Virus record (IMG/VR): IMGVR_UViG_3300028837_000933
Coordinates: 1 to 64,000 of that record
Length of the DNA stretch: 64,000 bases
DNA from: a virus
Strand: one strand, 5' to 3'
The notes beneath the pieces were generated by a model. It did not search any database. It was not told the DNA's origin and was given only the letters and a program-made list of their open reading frames with translations. Below are positions 1-7,147 of this stretch, piece by piece. The position numbers and the translations under genes are program-made. Positions within the stretch are counted from its first letter, which is position 1, and the number at the start of each line of letters is the position of its first letter.

Positions 1-2
1 AG

Positions 3-323
3 CGCGAGATCGAGTTCAGCAACGAGGAGTTCGCTGGTCTGGCAGCCGTTGCCAACGAGCGAAGTCTAACAGGCCGCGAGATCGAGCGCTGCGTCAAGGC
101 ATCCAAGCGCCGATGCTATAAGACCGACTTTGACCTGTTCGATGCCCTGATCAACGCGCTAAAGCAGATCAAGGGCCTTGCCGCCAGCCGGCCCAAGGAC
201 GTAGAGGCGATCAGGGCCTGGATCGCAGAACACGCCATGGCCGCTTCCAGCGGTGTCGCTCTGAGCGATGACGATGCACCCACCGTGGAAGAGGATGGCG
301 ATCCGGTCGAGTATCTCATGTAG
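3..323 (+). CDS. C-terminal part of a possible AAA-type ATPase (truncated by window edge)
   Basis: An open frame runs from the window edge to TAG at 321-323, giving the last 106 residues of a longer protein. The segment around LTGREIERCVKASKRR resembles the helical lid at the end of AAA+ ATPases, where a 'sGREI..lvk.A' helix packs on the nucleotide. No Walker motifs are visible because the N-terminus is missing, so the assignment rests on this lid-like helix and on context: the next two genes are DUF1257 and DUF2997 family members, which I recall being found beside AAA ATPases. The tail is acidic (DDDAPTVEEDGDP). Two hairpins follow the stop, suggesting the transcription unit ends here. An unrelated helical protein is possible. 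Confidence 0.4.
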   Translation, partial: REIEFSNEEFAGLAAVANERSLTGREIERCVKASKRRCYKTDFDLFDALINALKQIKGLAASRPKDVEAIRAWIAEHAMAASSGVALSDDDAPTVEEDGDPVEYLM

Positions 324-332
324 TCAAGGCCA

Positions 333-389
333 GGGCGGGCAACGCCCGCCCCGGTCTTTATCGTTTCGGTCAATCGAAACCGTGTTTTT
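333..389 (+). terminator. Two consecutive hairpins, the second followed by a T run
   Basis: The first hairpin is a perfect 8-bp GC stem (333-340 with 344-351) with loop AAC. The second is a 6-bp stem (GTTTCG 363-368 with CGAAAC 375-380) followed four bases later by five T residues (385-389). The pair lies between the AAA-like gene and DUF1257 and looks like an intrinsic terminator, possibly a partial one. Confidence 0.6.
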
Positions 390-428
390 GCGTTAGATAG
401 ATACCACAGAGAAAGGGAGGGTGAACCA

Positions 429-884
429 ATGTCCGAATACGTTGAGATCAAGGTCAGCTACACCGACCGCCAGATCCTGGCTGATGCTATCGCCAAGGTC
501 TGCGCCGAGATGGGCGTGGCGCTGGAAGTACACGATACGCCCAAGAAACTGGTCGGCTGGAAAGGCCGCCAGCGGTCCCAGACCGCCGAGTTCATCGTTC
601 GCCAGAACCAGCTGAACACATCGAGCAACGACATGGGTTGGGGCTTGCGCGAGGATGGAACCTACGGGGTTCACGTGTCCGCCTATGACCAGTCCGAGAG
701 GATGATCGCCCGCCAGCTGGCCGATGCGGTAGACGTGGAGTACACGACCGCAGAGATCAAGCGACAGATCGCCGCGAACCCTGACGTGTTCTACGGCGCC
801 CAGGTACACGTCGAGGACGTGGCCACGGGCGGGGTGAACATCGTCATCAAGGGTGTCGAGGTCAAAGCAGGGGGAGGGTGGTAG
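429..884 (+). CDS. DUF1257 (Ycf35-like) family protein
   Basis: A 151-residue protein that fits DUF1257, the family of plastid Ycf35 and phage or bacterial relatives of unknown biochemical role. Features matching my memory of the family are the N-terminal 'SEYVEIKVSYTDRQIL' strand-helix, the 'VEVH..PK.LVGW.G..R...AEFIVR' core at about 33-60, the SSNDMGWG motif near 66-73, and a 'DGTYGVHVSAYDQ' strand followed by a helix. The length is typical of phage members. ATG at 429 follows a purine-rich GGGAGGG ribosome site. It is followed after two bases by a DUF2997 gene, and an AAA-like protein lies upstream. The role is unknown; the conserved neighbourhood suggests the three act together. Confidence 0.75.
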   Translation: MSEYVEIKVSYTDRQILADAIAKVCAEMGVALEVHDTPKKLVGWKGRQRSQTAEFIVRQNQLNTSSNDMGWGLREDGTYGVHVSAYDQSERMIARQLADAVDVEYTTAEIKRQIAANPDVFYGAQVHVEDVATGGVNIVIKGVEVKAGGGW

Positions 885-886
885 CC

Positions 887-1078
887 ATGGACAAGACAAT
901 CACTATCGAGGTCCGACCGTTCGAGCCAGTCAGTGTTGACTTGGAAGGTTTCCAGGGCCAGGGCTGCAAAGGCGTGGCCGACCTGTTCGCCAAGCTAGGC
1001 GAGGAGACCAAGCGCACCACCAAGCCCGAGTTCTATGGCGTGGGTGAGTCCCACGTGGATACGACCATCGGCCTGTAG
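887..1078 (+). CDS. DUF2997 family small protein
   Basis: A 63-residue protein. It starts with 'TITIEVRPFEPVSVDLEGF', then G-Q-G-C and a helix, and ends with a 'KPEFYGVG' segment. This is the DUF2997 pattern: an IEV strand, Gf.G..C, then KPEYY near the end. A GTG at 878 is in frame, but ATG at 887 is preceded at good distance by GGGGGAGGGTGG, so I chose ATG. It is encoded just behind DUF1257, and the pair is probably co-translated. The biochemical function is unknown. Confidence 0.7.
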   Translation: MDKTITIEVRPFEPVSVDLEGFQGQGCKGVADLFAKLGEETKRTTKPEFYGVGESHVDTTIGL

Positions 1079-1094
1079 TACAATCGAGACTGTT

Positions 1095-1121
1095 GCCCCT
1101 GGCGTCTTTGACGCCGGGGGC
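1095..1121 (+). promoter_or_regulatory. 12-bp hairpin with UUU loop between DUF2997 and the next gene
   Basis: The arms 1095-1106 and 1110-1121 pair over 12 positions with one G-U wobble, around a TTT triloop. No T run follows, so a classical terminator is not supported. It could act as an attenuator, processing site or mRNA stabiliser for the 1174 gene. Confidence 0.5.
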
Positions 1122-1173
1122 TTCAGTGGTTGGGTGGCAGGACGGATCGCCAGCCACGAAACGAGGCGACTTT

Positions 1174-1767
1174 ATGGAAGACGTACACGCCGGAGCCCGT
1201 CTCAAGGCACGAGTGCGCCTTGAGACCGCTAACGTGCCCGCGTCCACGGCCAACAACAAGCCCAGCGAAAAGCTCGACCGAGCTGCCCGATTGCTCGCTG
1301 AGATGCCAGAAACCGCCCCGGTCTTACTGACTGACGTGCCGTTTGTGAGTGCTTTGGTCAGTGGTTTCCTGCACCTGTTTGCTGATGGGTTGCCCAACGC
1401 CTTCGATGGCTGGGAGGGCAAGACGCTACAGGGCATCCGGCTGGAGAAAGACGGCTCCAGAATCGTCCTATTGCCCGTTGACAGAGAAAGCGGCGCCCCT
1501 GGTTATATCCGGTTTTTCAGTTCGGGCCTAGTTGGCATACCCATGAGCACCGTCCCGCAGGAGAATTGGCTCCACCAACCCGTTGCGGGCTACCGCGCAC
1601 TGGCGCAATACGAGGCGGCTTATGTGCCGGCCAAGGGGCCGACCGTTGGCGTGTTCCTGTTCAATGGTCACGCGTTCGTCCCGATGGGCGATGACACGGG
1701 CGGCGGCTTTGCCGTGATGATCGATGATGAGTTTGCTGGCGTCTTACTGGCTGAGGAGGCCGAATGA
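1174..1767 (+). CDS. Hypothetical protein
   Basis: A 197-residue protein that I do not recognise. ATG at 1174 is preceded by GAGGCG and skips 27 codons of upstream open frame that overlap the hairpin. The N-terminal third is charged and probably helical. From about residue 90 the chain looks like a compact beta-rich domain with strands 'RIVLLPVDRESGAPGYIRFF', 'TVGVFLFNGHAFVPMG' and 'GFAVMIDDEFAGVLL'. It has no signal peptide or membrane segment. Its stop overlaps the next start (ATGA), so the two genes are probably translationally coupled. Confidence 0.75.
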   Translation: MEDVHAGARLKARVRLETANVPASTANNKPSEKLDRAARLLAEMPETAPVLLTDVPFVSALVSGFLHLFADGLPNAFDGWEGKTLQGIRLEKDGSRIVLLPVDRESGAPGYIRFFSSGLVGIPMSTVPQENWLHQPVAGYRALAQYEAAYVPAKGPTVGVFLFNGHAFVPMGDDTGGGFAVMIDDEFAGVLLAEEAE

Positions 1768-2138
1768 CAGAAAAGACAGAGCAGTTGCCGTGGTGGAAAG
1801 AGGACTTGATCACGTTGCGCCAGATGGTTGGCCACGCTGGAGACTGGCTACTCGTTCCCGTGGATCTTGCGCTGCTGACGCTTGTGTTCCCTGGTCTCGT
1901 TGCGCTGTCCAAGCGTCTCGACAACAAGCGTTTCAGCCACATCGTGGCGAATATGGTGTTCACATGGACTGTATTCCGCATCGGCTTCGAGACACTCGAA
2001 GAGGCCATGGTGGAAGATGGTGACTTTGTGTTGCTGCGCGTGTATCACGATGACCAGGGCGCCCACCGAGTCTACCAGCACCACGAGGACGGCGGAGAGG
2101 TGACCATCACCGAACGGAGACACAGCCGTTCCCCATAA
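1764..2138 (+). CDS. Hypothetical protein with one hydrophobic segment
   Basis: A 124-residue protein of no recognised family. The start overlaps the upstream stop as ATGA. Residues about 29-50 (LLVPVDLALLTLVFPGLVAL) are hydrophobic enough for a membrane-associated helix, though an internal Asp argues for a buried or amphipathic helix instead. The C-terminal half ('FVLLRVYHDDQGAHRVYQHH') looks like a small beta domain. The stop TAA at 2136-2138 directly abuts the regulatory box at 2137. Confidence 0.7.
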   Translation: MTEKTEQLPWWKEDLITLRQMVGHAGDWLLVPVDLALLTLVFPGLVALSKRLDNKRFSHIVANMVFTWTVFRIGFETLEEAMVEDGDFVLLRVYHDDQGAHRVYQHHEDGGEVTITERRHSRSP

Positions 2139-2175
2139 ATTACACCAATGCGAGTTATCCCGCATTTCCGATTTT
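2137..2175 (+). promoter_or_regulatory. Two-part conserved box, copy 1
   Basis: AAATTACACC (2137-2146), then 18 bases, then TTTCCGATTTT (2165-2175). The same two blocks, 17 bases apart, recur at 15667-15704. Both copies lie right after a stop codon and in front of a new gene group, which suggests a promoter or operator element used at least twice. Confidence 0.55.
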
Positions 2176-2233
2176 AGTCCGAGATAGTCCGACATTTGTC
2201 AGAGGTAATCCGACAGTGACCGAGAGTGGCCGA
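2167..2233 (+). repeat. Helically phased TCCGA repeat array upstream of the ParB-like gene
   Basis: NCCGA pentamers begin at 2167, 2178, 2188, 2209, 2219 and 2229 (TCCGA four times, then ACCGA and GCCGA). The spacing is 10-11 bases with one position skipped, so all copies fall on one face of the helix. The array runs up to the start codon at 2235, two genes before the ParB-like protein ends. It could be a parS-like centromere, an operator or an origin. Confidence 0.5.
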
Positions 2234-2234
2234 A

Positions 2235-2564
2235 ATGAACTCAAAAATGTGCTCATACGTTGGGCAGTATCGAATAGCCGATGCAGCGGTGCAAAGGCGT
2301 GTCGACCAATTCACCAATCGCAACATCGGGCGCCATTCCGCCGAGACGGATGGGTTAGGCCAGATTTGCGAACATCCCACGACCTTCCGCAAGCGCGTGA
2401 CTTGCCCTGTCTGCAAGCGCCGCATGAAGGCCGACACCAAGTTTGGACCCGATGCCGTGCTTATGTGGCGCGTCCCGCCCCACAAGCGCAAGGGCTGGTG
2501 GAAACGCAACAGGCACAAGCGCAAGAAAGCTCAATCCCGTTACCATAGGAACCGCAAACAATGA
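2235..2564 (+). CDS. Small basic zinc-finger-like protein
   Basis: A 109-residue protein. A possible zinc site is formed by C-E-H near residue 45 and a CPVC knuckle near 57 (ICEHP...VTCPVCKRRM). The last 35 residues are strongly basic (KRKGWWKRNRHKRKKAQ), suggesting nucleic acid binding. A GTG three codons upstream is also in frame; I prefer ATG at 2235. It ends with an ATGA overlap into the ParB-like gene, so both are likely expressed together behind the phased repeats. It may be an accessory or regulator of the ParB-like protein; that is inference only. Confidence 0.65.
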   Translation: MNSKMCSYVGQYRIADAAVQRRVDQFTNRNIGRHSAETDGLGQICEHPTTFRKRVTCPVCKRRMKADTKFGPDAVLMWRVPPHKRKGWWKRNRHKRKKAQSRYHRNRKQ

Positions 2565-4564
2565 CAGATGAACTAACAACCATCGACACCACCGCAGAGT
2601 TCTTGCACGTCCATTCTGGACAGATGCGCACGTTCATGGACGAGGCGGAGCTGATCTCACTGGTCTGGAGCATCTACCATCGAGGGCTTACCCCCGACCA
2701 GCCCATCATCGCCGCCCCACGCGATAATGGGACCAGCTACGATTGCATCAGCGGCCACCGCCGCTTCCTGGCCTACTTGCTCGCCGCCCGCCTACGCGAC
2801 TCTCTCGCTGGTGGAGAGACCGACTACGAGGACATCCATGGCCTTGTAGAGCACTACAACGAAAGGCCGGGCGGGCTCATAGCCGCCTACGAGCCCCTCA
2901 AGGAAATGTACGCCGCTCTACCTCTTCGGCTCGTTCTGTTCGAGGGCAATGAGCGCGACCAGCAGCTGGCCATCATCAGCCACAATTTCGGCTCGGAGCA
3001 CCCCGACCTACTCGGCCAGGCGCGAGCCTTCGCCCGTGCTCTCAAACTCGGTTCAACAGTCAAGACGATCAGCCACAACGCAAGCGTCACACCCGCATAC
3101 GTCCGGAGCCTTGTTGCGATCACCGAACTACCCGAAAGCATCCAAACCCTGATCGGTGAGCGCCGTGTGGCCGTGGGAGCGGGCAAGGCAATCACGCAGC
3201 TACGGGCGGACAAGCAAGCTGGCGTGTGCAAGATGATCGAGTACCAGGGCTCCATCACCTTAGAAGTCATCCAGCGTGTCTGCAAGAACCTCAAAGACTG
3301 GGACGGTTTCCCTCTCCCGCTCGAGGCCCCGTCTCCAAAGATGTACCACCTACCTAGGCTGCTCAACGAGATATGGCAAGAGGCAGTGGTAGCCGACTCC
3401 TCTCAAGCCTGGGCCATCGCGGCCAACATCGCCCGCTGGCACGGCTGGAAAACCTCTCTATACGAGACAGATTGGATCGAGGGCCTTCTCACCGAGGACT
3501 ACATCACACAGGACATCTACCGCCGTAAGTCACCCAACTTCAAGCTCCTTCTACCCGAGTACTTGCCCCACATCACGTGCCAGGAATGCCCGCTAGGCAA
3601 ACTCCCCAAGTACCAACTGCATGAGGATCTGCCACCAGCGCAGTTCCCGTGCCGTGCCAAGAAGGAAGGCCCCTGCATCAATGCACCCATGGACGGAGCC
3701 CCGTTCATTGTTGAGGCGCCCCACTCCTGGCAGTCCCTACCCGGCCTCATCGATCAGACCAGCCACCGCGTTGTGATCTCCAGTCCCGAACTAATGGTTC
3801 AGGCTTGGAACGAGCAACACGGCAGGGAAGATGGCGAGCGTGAGCAAGACCTAGGAGTCTACGATGCCGTGGCCACAGGCAAACGGCCCATCGATAAGTT
3901 CCGTGCCGAGATCCGCCATTTCATGCAAAACCACACGGAGCTTTGGACCGAACACCCGCTGGCTACACCTTGCGGCGATTGCGTCCATATTCGCGAGGAT
4001 TCACCCACAAACGACCCAGACCTACCTTTCTGCGAGTGGGCCGCCCGGATGCGCAAAGCCGAGTTCTACGTCCGGAACCCCGAAGGTTTTGGCAAACCCA
4101 TTCCCGTTTGCCGACAGTACCAGCCCATCCCCGATGCCACATGGGAAGCGCTATTGCCGTCAACACCAGCGCCCGATCTCCCGCGGAAATGGATGCTGGA
4201 ACAGATCCGCCGCATGACCTTTCAGCTGAACCAGCAGCATCACCAACACTCGGCATCCGGCCGGCGCACGATGCTGGAGAGCTTCACCGGACGCCCAATG
4301 GTCAAGACCGTAGACCACTCTGGGTGGTTTGTCGAGCAACTTGAGGCGCACGAAGAGGCCCTGACCACGGAGCAACTCTGGACACTCACCCTGTTCGTCA
4401 CCTCTGACTGGCAGGCCATGACGCGCAGCCCAACCGGCGAGCACTACGAGCGCACATCAAGGTATCTGCTACTGGTAGACGGCCAGCCTCTATGGCACAA
4501 GGATGTCCCCTGGTTCGATTGGTGGAAAGCGTTCAAGAAGCAAGAGAAGGAGGATGCAGAATGA
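2561..4564 (+). CDS. ParB-like N-terminal domain protein with HTH and cysteine clusters
   Basis: A 667-residue protein. Residues about 20-135 form a ParB/sulfiredoxin-type domain with the SGHRR nucleotide-binding motif at 64-68. Residues about 165-210 form the ParB-type helix-turn-helix (TPAYVRSLVAITELP, then GERRVAVGAGKAI). The C-terminal 400 residues are an extension with two cysteine groups, CQEC..PC..PC near 330-370 and CGDC..FC..C near 470-510, that may bind zinc. Typical partition ParB proteins are about 300 residues, so this is a large, chimeric relative, as in many phages where such proteins serve in DNA binding, CTP-dependent loading or regulation. No ParA was seen. It overlaps its upstream and downstream neighbours by ATGA. 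Confidence 0.8.
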   Translation: MTDELTTIDTTAEFLHVHSGQMRTFMDEAELISLVWSIYHRGLTPDQPIIAAPRDNGTSYDCISGHRRFLAYLLAARLRDSLAGGETDYEDIHGLVEHYNERPGGLIAAYEPLKEMYAALPLRLVLFEGNERDQQLAIISHNFGSEHPDLLGQARAFARALKLGSTVKTISHNASVTPAYVRSLVAITELPESIQTLIGERRVAVGAGKAITQLRADKQAGVCKMIEYQGSITLEVIQRVCKNLKDWDGFPLPLEAPSPKMYHLPRLLNEIWQEAVVADSSQAWAIAANIARWHGWKTSLYETDWIEGLLTEDYITQDIYRRKSPNFKLLLPEYLPHITCQECPLGKLPKYQLHEDLPPAQFPCRAKKEGPCINAPMDGAPFIVEAPHSWQSLPGLIDQTSHRVVISSPELMVQAWNEQHGREDGEREQDLGVYDAVATGKRPIDKFRAEIRHFMQNHTELWTEHPLATPCGDCVHIREDSPTNDPDLPFCEWAARMRKAEFYVRNPEGFGKPIPVCRQYQPIPDATWEALLPSTPAPDLPRKWMLEQIRRMTFQLNQQHHQHSASGRRTMLESFTGRPMVKTVDHSGWFVEQLEAHEEALTTEQLWTLTLFVTSDWQAMTRSPTGEHYERTSRYLLLVDGQPLWHKDVPWFDWWKAFKKQEKEDAE

Positions 4565-4794
4565 AGGTTCGACTGGCAAGCCAAGAGACAACCGCCGCAA
4601 GCGATGTGGGTGGCACGCCACATGCCGTCCGGGCCGGGTTGGACGTTGTCCTAGAGGCCAAGCCGGGATGGGACGGCGTGCAGCTTTCGCTTGCAGACCC
4701 GAACAACGCGCCAGAATACTCGCGGACGTTCACGGTGAATCCGCGTGAACTCTCCGCGGCCGCGGAGATGTTAGAAGTTGTCTGCGCTGACTGA
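4561..4794 (+). CDS. Small hypothetical protein
   Basis: A 77-residue protein starting at the ATGA overlap with the ParB-like gene, with GGAGG upstream. The chain reads as a small alpha/beta unit (VRAGLDVVLEAKPGWDGVQL ... ELSAAAEMLEVVC). It has no motif I recognise. Tight coupling to the ParB-like gene suggests co-expression. Confidence 0.6.
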   Translation: MKVRLASQETTAASDVGGTPHAVRAGLDVVLEAKPGWDGVQLSLADPNNAPEYSRTFTVNPRELSAAAEMLEVVCAD

Positions 4795-5029
4795 CGACAC
4801 TTCAACGGCAGACGACTGGGCCGAGGCCCAGGTAATGACGATGACCTATGTCGATTGCTCTTGGTGCGGTACGCGGTCTTACTTCGAGGGCGACCCGTGC
4901 GAGGTCATCTGTCCAGATTGCGGAGGTCACTCTTTCCGCGACTCCTCCGGCGAGTGGCCCAAGGGAAACCTACTTGTGGCTACGATCAACGATCACGCCG
5001 CACCGCCCCAAGGCACGAGGACTGAGTAA
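4778..5029 (+). CDS. Small zinc-ribbon-like protein
   Basis: An 83-residue frame with two CxxC pairs, CSWC at about 27-30 and CPDC at about 45-48, 15 residues apart, the layout of a small zinc ribbon. The start is uncertain: TTG at 4778 overlaps the previous gene, while ATG at 4835 would give a 64-residue protein that keeps both knuckles. The partner and role are unknown. Confidence 0.55.
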   Translation: MSALTDDTSTADDWAEAQVMTMTYVDCSWCGTRSYFEGDPCEVICPDCGGHSFRDSSGEWPKGNLLVATINDHAAPPQGTRTE

Positions 5030-5030
5030 C

Positions 5031-5276
5031 ATGAGAAAGCTATGGTCTACCATCGATTATAAGTTCCATACGCTCTTGATACGACTCGAACTCTGGTTGC
5101 GTCAGTCCGTTTGCTCTCACTATTGGCACTGCGAGGCAAGGCCAATACCTGTGAGCCACAATCAAGTCGAACTATTCAGGCGGCGGCCCAATCTCACTAC
5201 CTGGTGGTGTGAGAAGTGCGGTAAGCGCATCATCAAAAGCCGGGAGTGGATTCCGCTCAACTACATACACCGATAG
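5031..5276 (+). CDS. Small Cys-containing hypothetical protein
   Basis: An 81-residue protein that begins one base after the preceding stop. It holds a possible zinc site made from C-S-H..H-C near residues 28-33 and WWCEKCGKR near 63-70. The N-terminal 25 residues are amphipathic. No family was recognised. It is one of a run of short zinc-type genes at 4.8-5.5 kb. Confidence 0.6.
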   Translation: MRKLWSTIDYKFHTLLIRLELWLRQSVCSHYWHCEARPIPVSHNQVELFRRRPNLTTWWCEKCGKRIIKSREWIPLNYIHR

Positions 5277-5277
5277 G

Positions 5278-5523
5278 ATGGCATTCTATACATGGGTGCC
5301 CTACACGTGGGCCTATCAGCAAGCGCAGTTGGACTTCCCGCCGTACAAGCGAAGGCGAGTTCATGTGCTGGACGAGTATCTAAACTGGGGCGAGAGAACC
5401 CTGTGCGGCTTGTTCACTACAGGCGGCGAATGGGGCGACAAGGTTACAGAGATGGACGGTAAGGACTACCAATGCAAGCGGTGCGTAGCGGCGTTGCGGG
5501 AAAGGATGCAGCGTGGAAAATGA
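5278..5523 (+). CDS. Small zinc-knuckle phage protein
   Basis: An 81-residue protein whose ATG follows the previous stop by one base. It has the layout of a common phage zinc-protein type: a histidine early (RVHVL), RTLCG in the middle, and YQCKRCVAALRER at the end. It overlaps the methyltransferase start by 11 bases, so it is probably co-translated with it. Confidence 0.6.
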   Translation: MAFYTWVPYTWAYQQAQLDFPPYKRRRVHVLDEYLNWGERTLCGLFTTGGEWGDKVTEMDGKDYQCKRCVAALRERMQRGK

Positions 5524-6775
5524 GTTCACGGTCGGCTCTCTCTACTCTGGAATTGGAGGGCTCGACTTAGGCTTAGGACGCGCCGGCATGATCACCATCT
5601 GGCAGGTCGAGCAGGACAAATGGCGTCGACGAGTTCTGGCAAAGCACTGGCCAAACGTAGATCGGAGCATCACGGATGACAGGAAAGCAGGCATCGAAAC
5701 CCTACCAACAGTCGACCTTATTGCCGGAGGCTTCCCTTGCCAATCTCACAGTGTGGCCGGGAAGCAAAGAGGCGCAGACGATGACCGCAACCGCTGGCCA
5801 GAGATGCTCCGTATCATTTCCGAACTCCAGCCCCGGTGGGTTCTTGCCGAGAATGTTCCTGGAATCATCAGTACCGGCTATCTCGAAACGGTGCTATCTG
5901 ACCTGGAGGGCGCGGGATATTGGGCATGGCCGATTGCTGTTCCTGCTGTGGCCTTCAATGCCCAACATCCAAGACTACGGATCTTCATTGTGGCCCACTC
6001 CCAAGAAGGGTGGCGGACGGAACTCGCGACAGGCCATCATAGACAAGAAAGGTGGCGGCAAACACAAATCGAGCTTGGCCTTGGAGCAAGCGGTGGAAGT
6101 GGCGGACGGGATCTTGCCGAGGGAACTGGAAGCGATCGACGAGCTTCCACCGAAGTACAGGGAGATGTTTCCGACTCCGAGGAACTCGCCAGCGATGGTG
6201 TACGGCACCGAGGACCAAGTACGGCGGACGGTGGAGAGGGACGGTTACAAGAGTCGGCTGGAAGAGGCCGTGATGTGGCCACCGACTCAGGATGCGGAAG
6301 GCACAGGGGGCCAAGCGAGGCCGCCAAGAGCGACAGCCGAGCGCCGGGAGGAGTATCTCAAACGAATGGCTCTCTGGCGCACACCCCAGGCGAGGGACTG
6401 GAAGAACGCGAGGAACCCAAAGAAATGGCTGGATGGCAACAGGCAGCCCGGCCTGGGCGACCAAGTGCGCGTGACGATAGAAAACCCGACCACGGTCGCG
6501 GAGAGGAACGGCCAGCTGAACGCCGACTGGGTCGAGGCGCTCATGGGATTCCCGCTCGGTTGGACGGACTTGACTTTGGTGGATGGACAGTCCCCGACCA
6601 CTGGCCAGACTCCTGGGAAGAAGGCATCCCCCGCATCGTCCAGCCAGGCGGCCTCAAGTATCGAAGACAGCGGCTCGAGGCCCTAGGCGATGCAGTCGTG
6701 CCCATTGTGGCGGAATGGATCGGTAGGCACATACTCGCCGCCGACAAGGTGTTACGAAACGTAGGAACTTCTTAG
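5513..6775 (+). CDS. C5-cytosine DNA methyltransferase
   Basis: A 420-residue enzyme that would transfer a methyl group from S-adenosylmethionine to cytosine C5. Motif I is at 8-20 (GSLYSGIGGLDLG), motif IV at 73-79 with the PCQ catalytic cysteine C76, motif VI AENV at 112-115, and motif VIII at 152-160 (HPRLRIFIV). Motif X is at about 391-397 (GDAVVP, usually GNAVVP). Between motif VIII and X lies about 220 residues of low-complexity, Gly/Arg/Ser-rich sequence with repeated 'DS.../...HTPGEGLEER' pieces. This is where other C5 enzymes hold the target recognition domain. The same DNA carries a second open frame of 336 codons. The likely use is protecting phage DNA from restriction; the target site cannot be read from sequence. 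Confidence 0.9.
   Translation: MENEFTVGSLYSGIGGLDLGLGRAGMITIWQVEQDKWRRRVLAKHWPNVDRSITDDRKAGIETLPTVDLIAGGFPCQSHSVAGKQRGADDDRNRWPEMLRIISELQPRWVLAENVPGIISTGYLETVLSDLEGAGYWAWPIAVPAVAFNAQHPRLRIFIVAHSQEGWRTELATGHHRQERWRQTQIELGLGASGGSGGRDLAEGTGSDRRASTEVQGDVSDSEELASDGVRHRGPSTADGGEGRLQESAGRGRDVATDSGCGRHRGPSEAAKSDSRAPGGVSQTNGSLAHTPGEGLEEREEPKEMAGWQQAARPGRPSARDDRKPDHGRGEERPAERRLGRGAHGIPARLDGLDFGGWTVPDHWPDSWEEGIPRIVQPGGLKYRRQRLEALGDAVVPIVAEWIGRHILAADKVLRNVGTS
5676..6686 (+). CDS. Overlapping phage 'WPTP/GFPLGW' family protein, fully inside the methyltransferase gene
   Basis: A 336-residue frame, +1 relative to the methyltransferase and on the same strand. It is not a random shadow. It shows the ordered motifs of a phage protein family I know from near methyltransferases: an N-terminal 'SSPGGFLPRMF' and 'CYLTWRARDIGHGRLLF' (about 51-90), several proline-tryptophan blocks (SLWPTP at 104-109, MFPTPR at 164-168, MWPPTQDA at 200-207, LWRTPQARDWK at 233-243), and the closing LNADWVEALMGFPLGW at 281-296. 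In the other frame the same DNA gives the variable region of the methyltransferase. ATG 5676 has GGAG about nine bases upstream. The function is unknown; the overlap suggests a role linked to target recognition or modification. Confidence 0.65.
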   Translation: MTGKQASKPYQQSTLLPEASLANLTVWPGSKEAQTMTATAGQRCSVSFPNSSPGGFLPRMFLESSVPAISKRCYLTWRARDIGHGRLLFLLWPSMPNIQDYGSSLWPTPKKGGGRNSRQAIIDKKGGGKHKSSLALEQAVEVADGILPRELEAIDELPPKYREMFPTPRNSPAMVYGTEDQVRRTVERDGYKSRLEEAVMWPPTQDAEGTGGQARPPRATAERREEYLKRMALWRTPQARDWKNARNPKKWLDGNRQPGLGDQVRVTIENPTTVAERNGQLNADWVEALMGFPLGWTDLTLVDGQSPTTGQTPGKKASPASSSQAASSIEDSGSRP

Positions 6776-6807
6776 GATTACCATAGGAAACGTAACAAGG
6801 AGGAACG

Positions 6808-7101
6808 ATGGACGAGCCACAGGTTGTTGACTTCATTGACCAATTCTGCGAGGCGTTGCGCCAGCAACTCCTAGAGGACGCCGAGCGCCACGGCAGCACT
6901 TGGCTGGAACTGAACCGCAAGGATCAAGTCTTTCGCATTCGCGACCGCCTAGACCAGTACTTCCACGAATGGGTCGTAGGCGGAGGCGTCAACGGTCCAG
7001 ATTATCCCTGGCTCAAAGGCGCTGGCAACATGATGATCGGCTGGATTCGCGACAACTTCCCTGGACTATCTGCGTGCTGGTCCGATGAAGACGTTAGTTG
7101 A
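6808..7101 (+). CDS. Hypothetical protein
   Basis: A 97-residue, probably all-helical protein with AAGGAGG upstream of ATG 6808. The core 'STWLELNRKDQVFRIRDRLDQYF' followed by a proline-glycine turn and 'WLKGAGNMMIGWIRDNFP' suggests two helical hairpins. I recall similar short phage proteins with an 'AGNA.IGWIRE' segment, but no function. It is preceded by 30 bases with no clear promoter. Confidence 0.65.
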   Translation: MDEPQVVDFIDQFCEALRQQLLEDAERHGSTWLELNRKDQVFRIRDRLDQYFHEWVVGGGVNGPDYPWLKGAGNMMIGWIRDNFPGLSACWSDEDVS

Positions 7102-7147
7102 CGCCCATCTAGCCCACCTAGCGCGGCGAGCGCTGGAAGGAGACAAC

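Noticed and set aside
393-899. A 168-codon minus-strand frame opposite DUF1257
   Set aside because: The plus frame matches a known family; all genes in this arm are on the plus strand.
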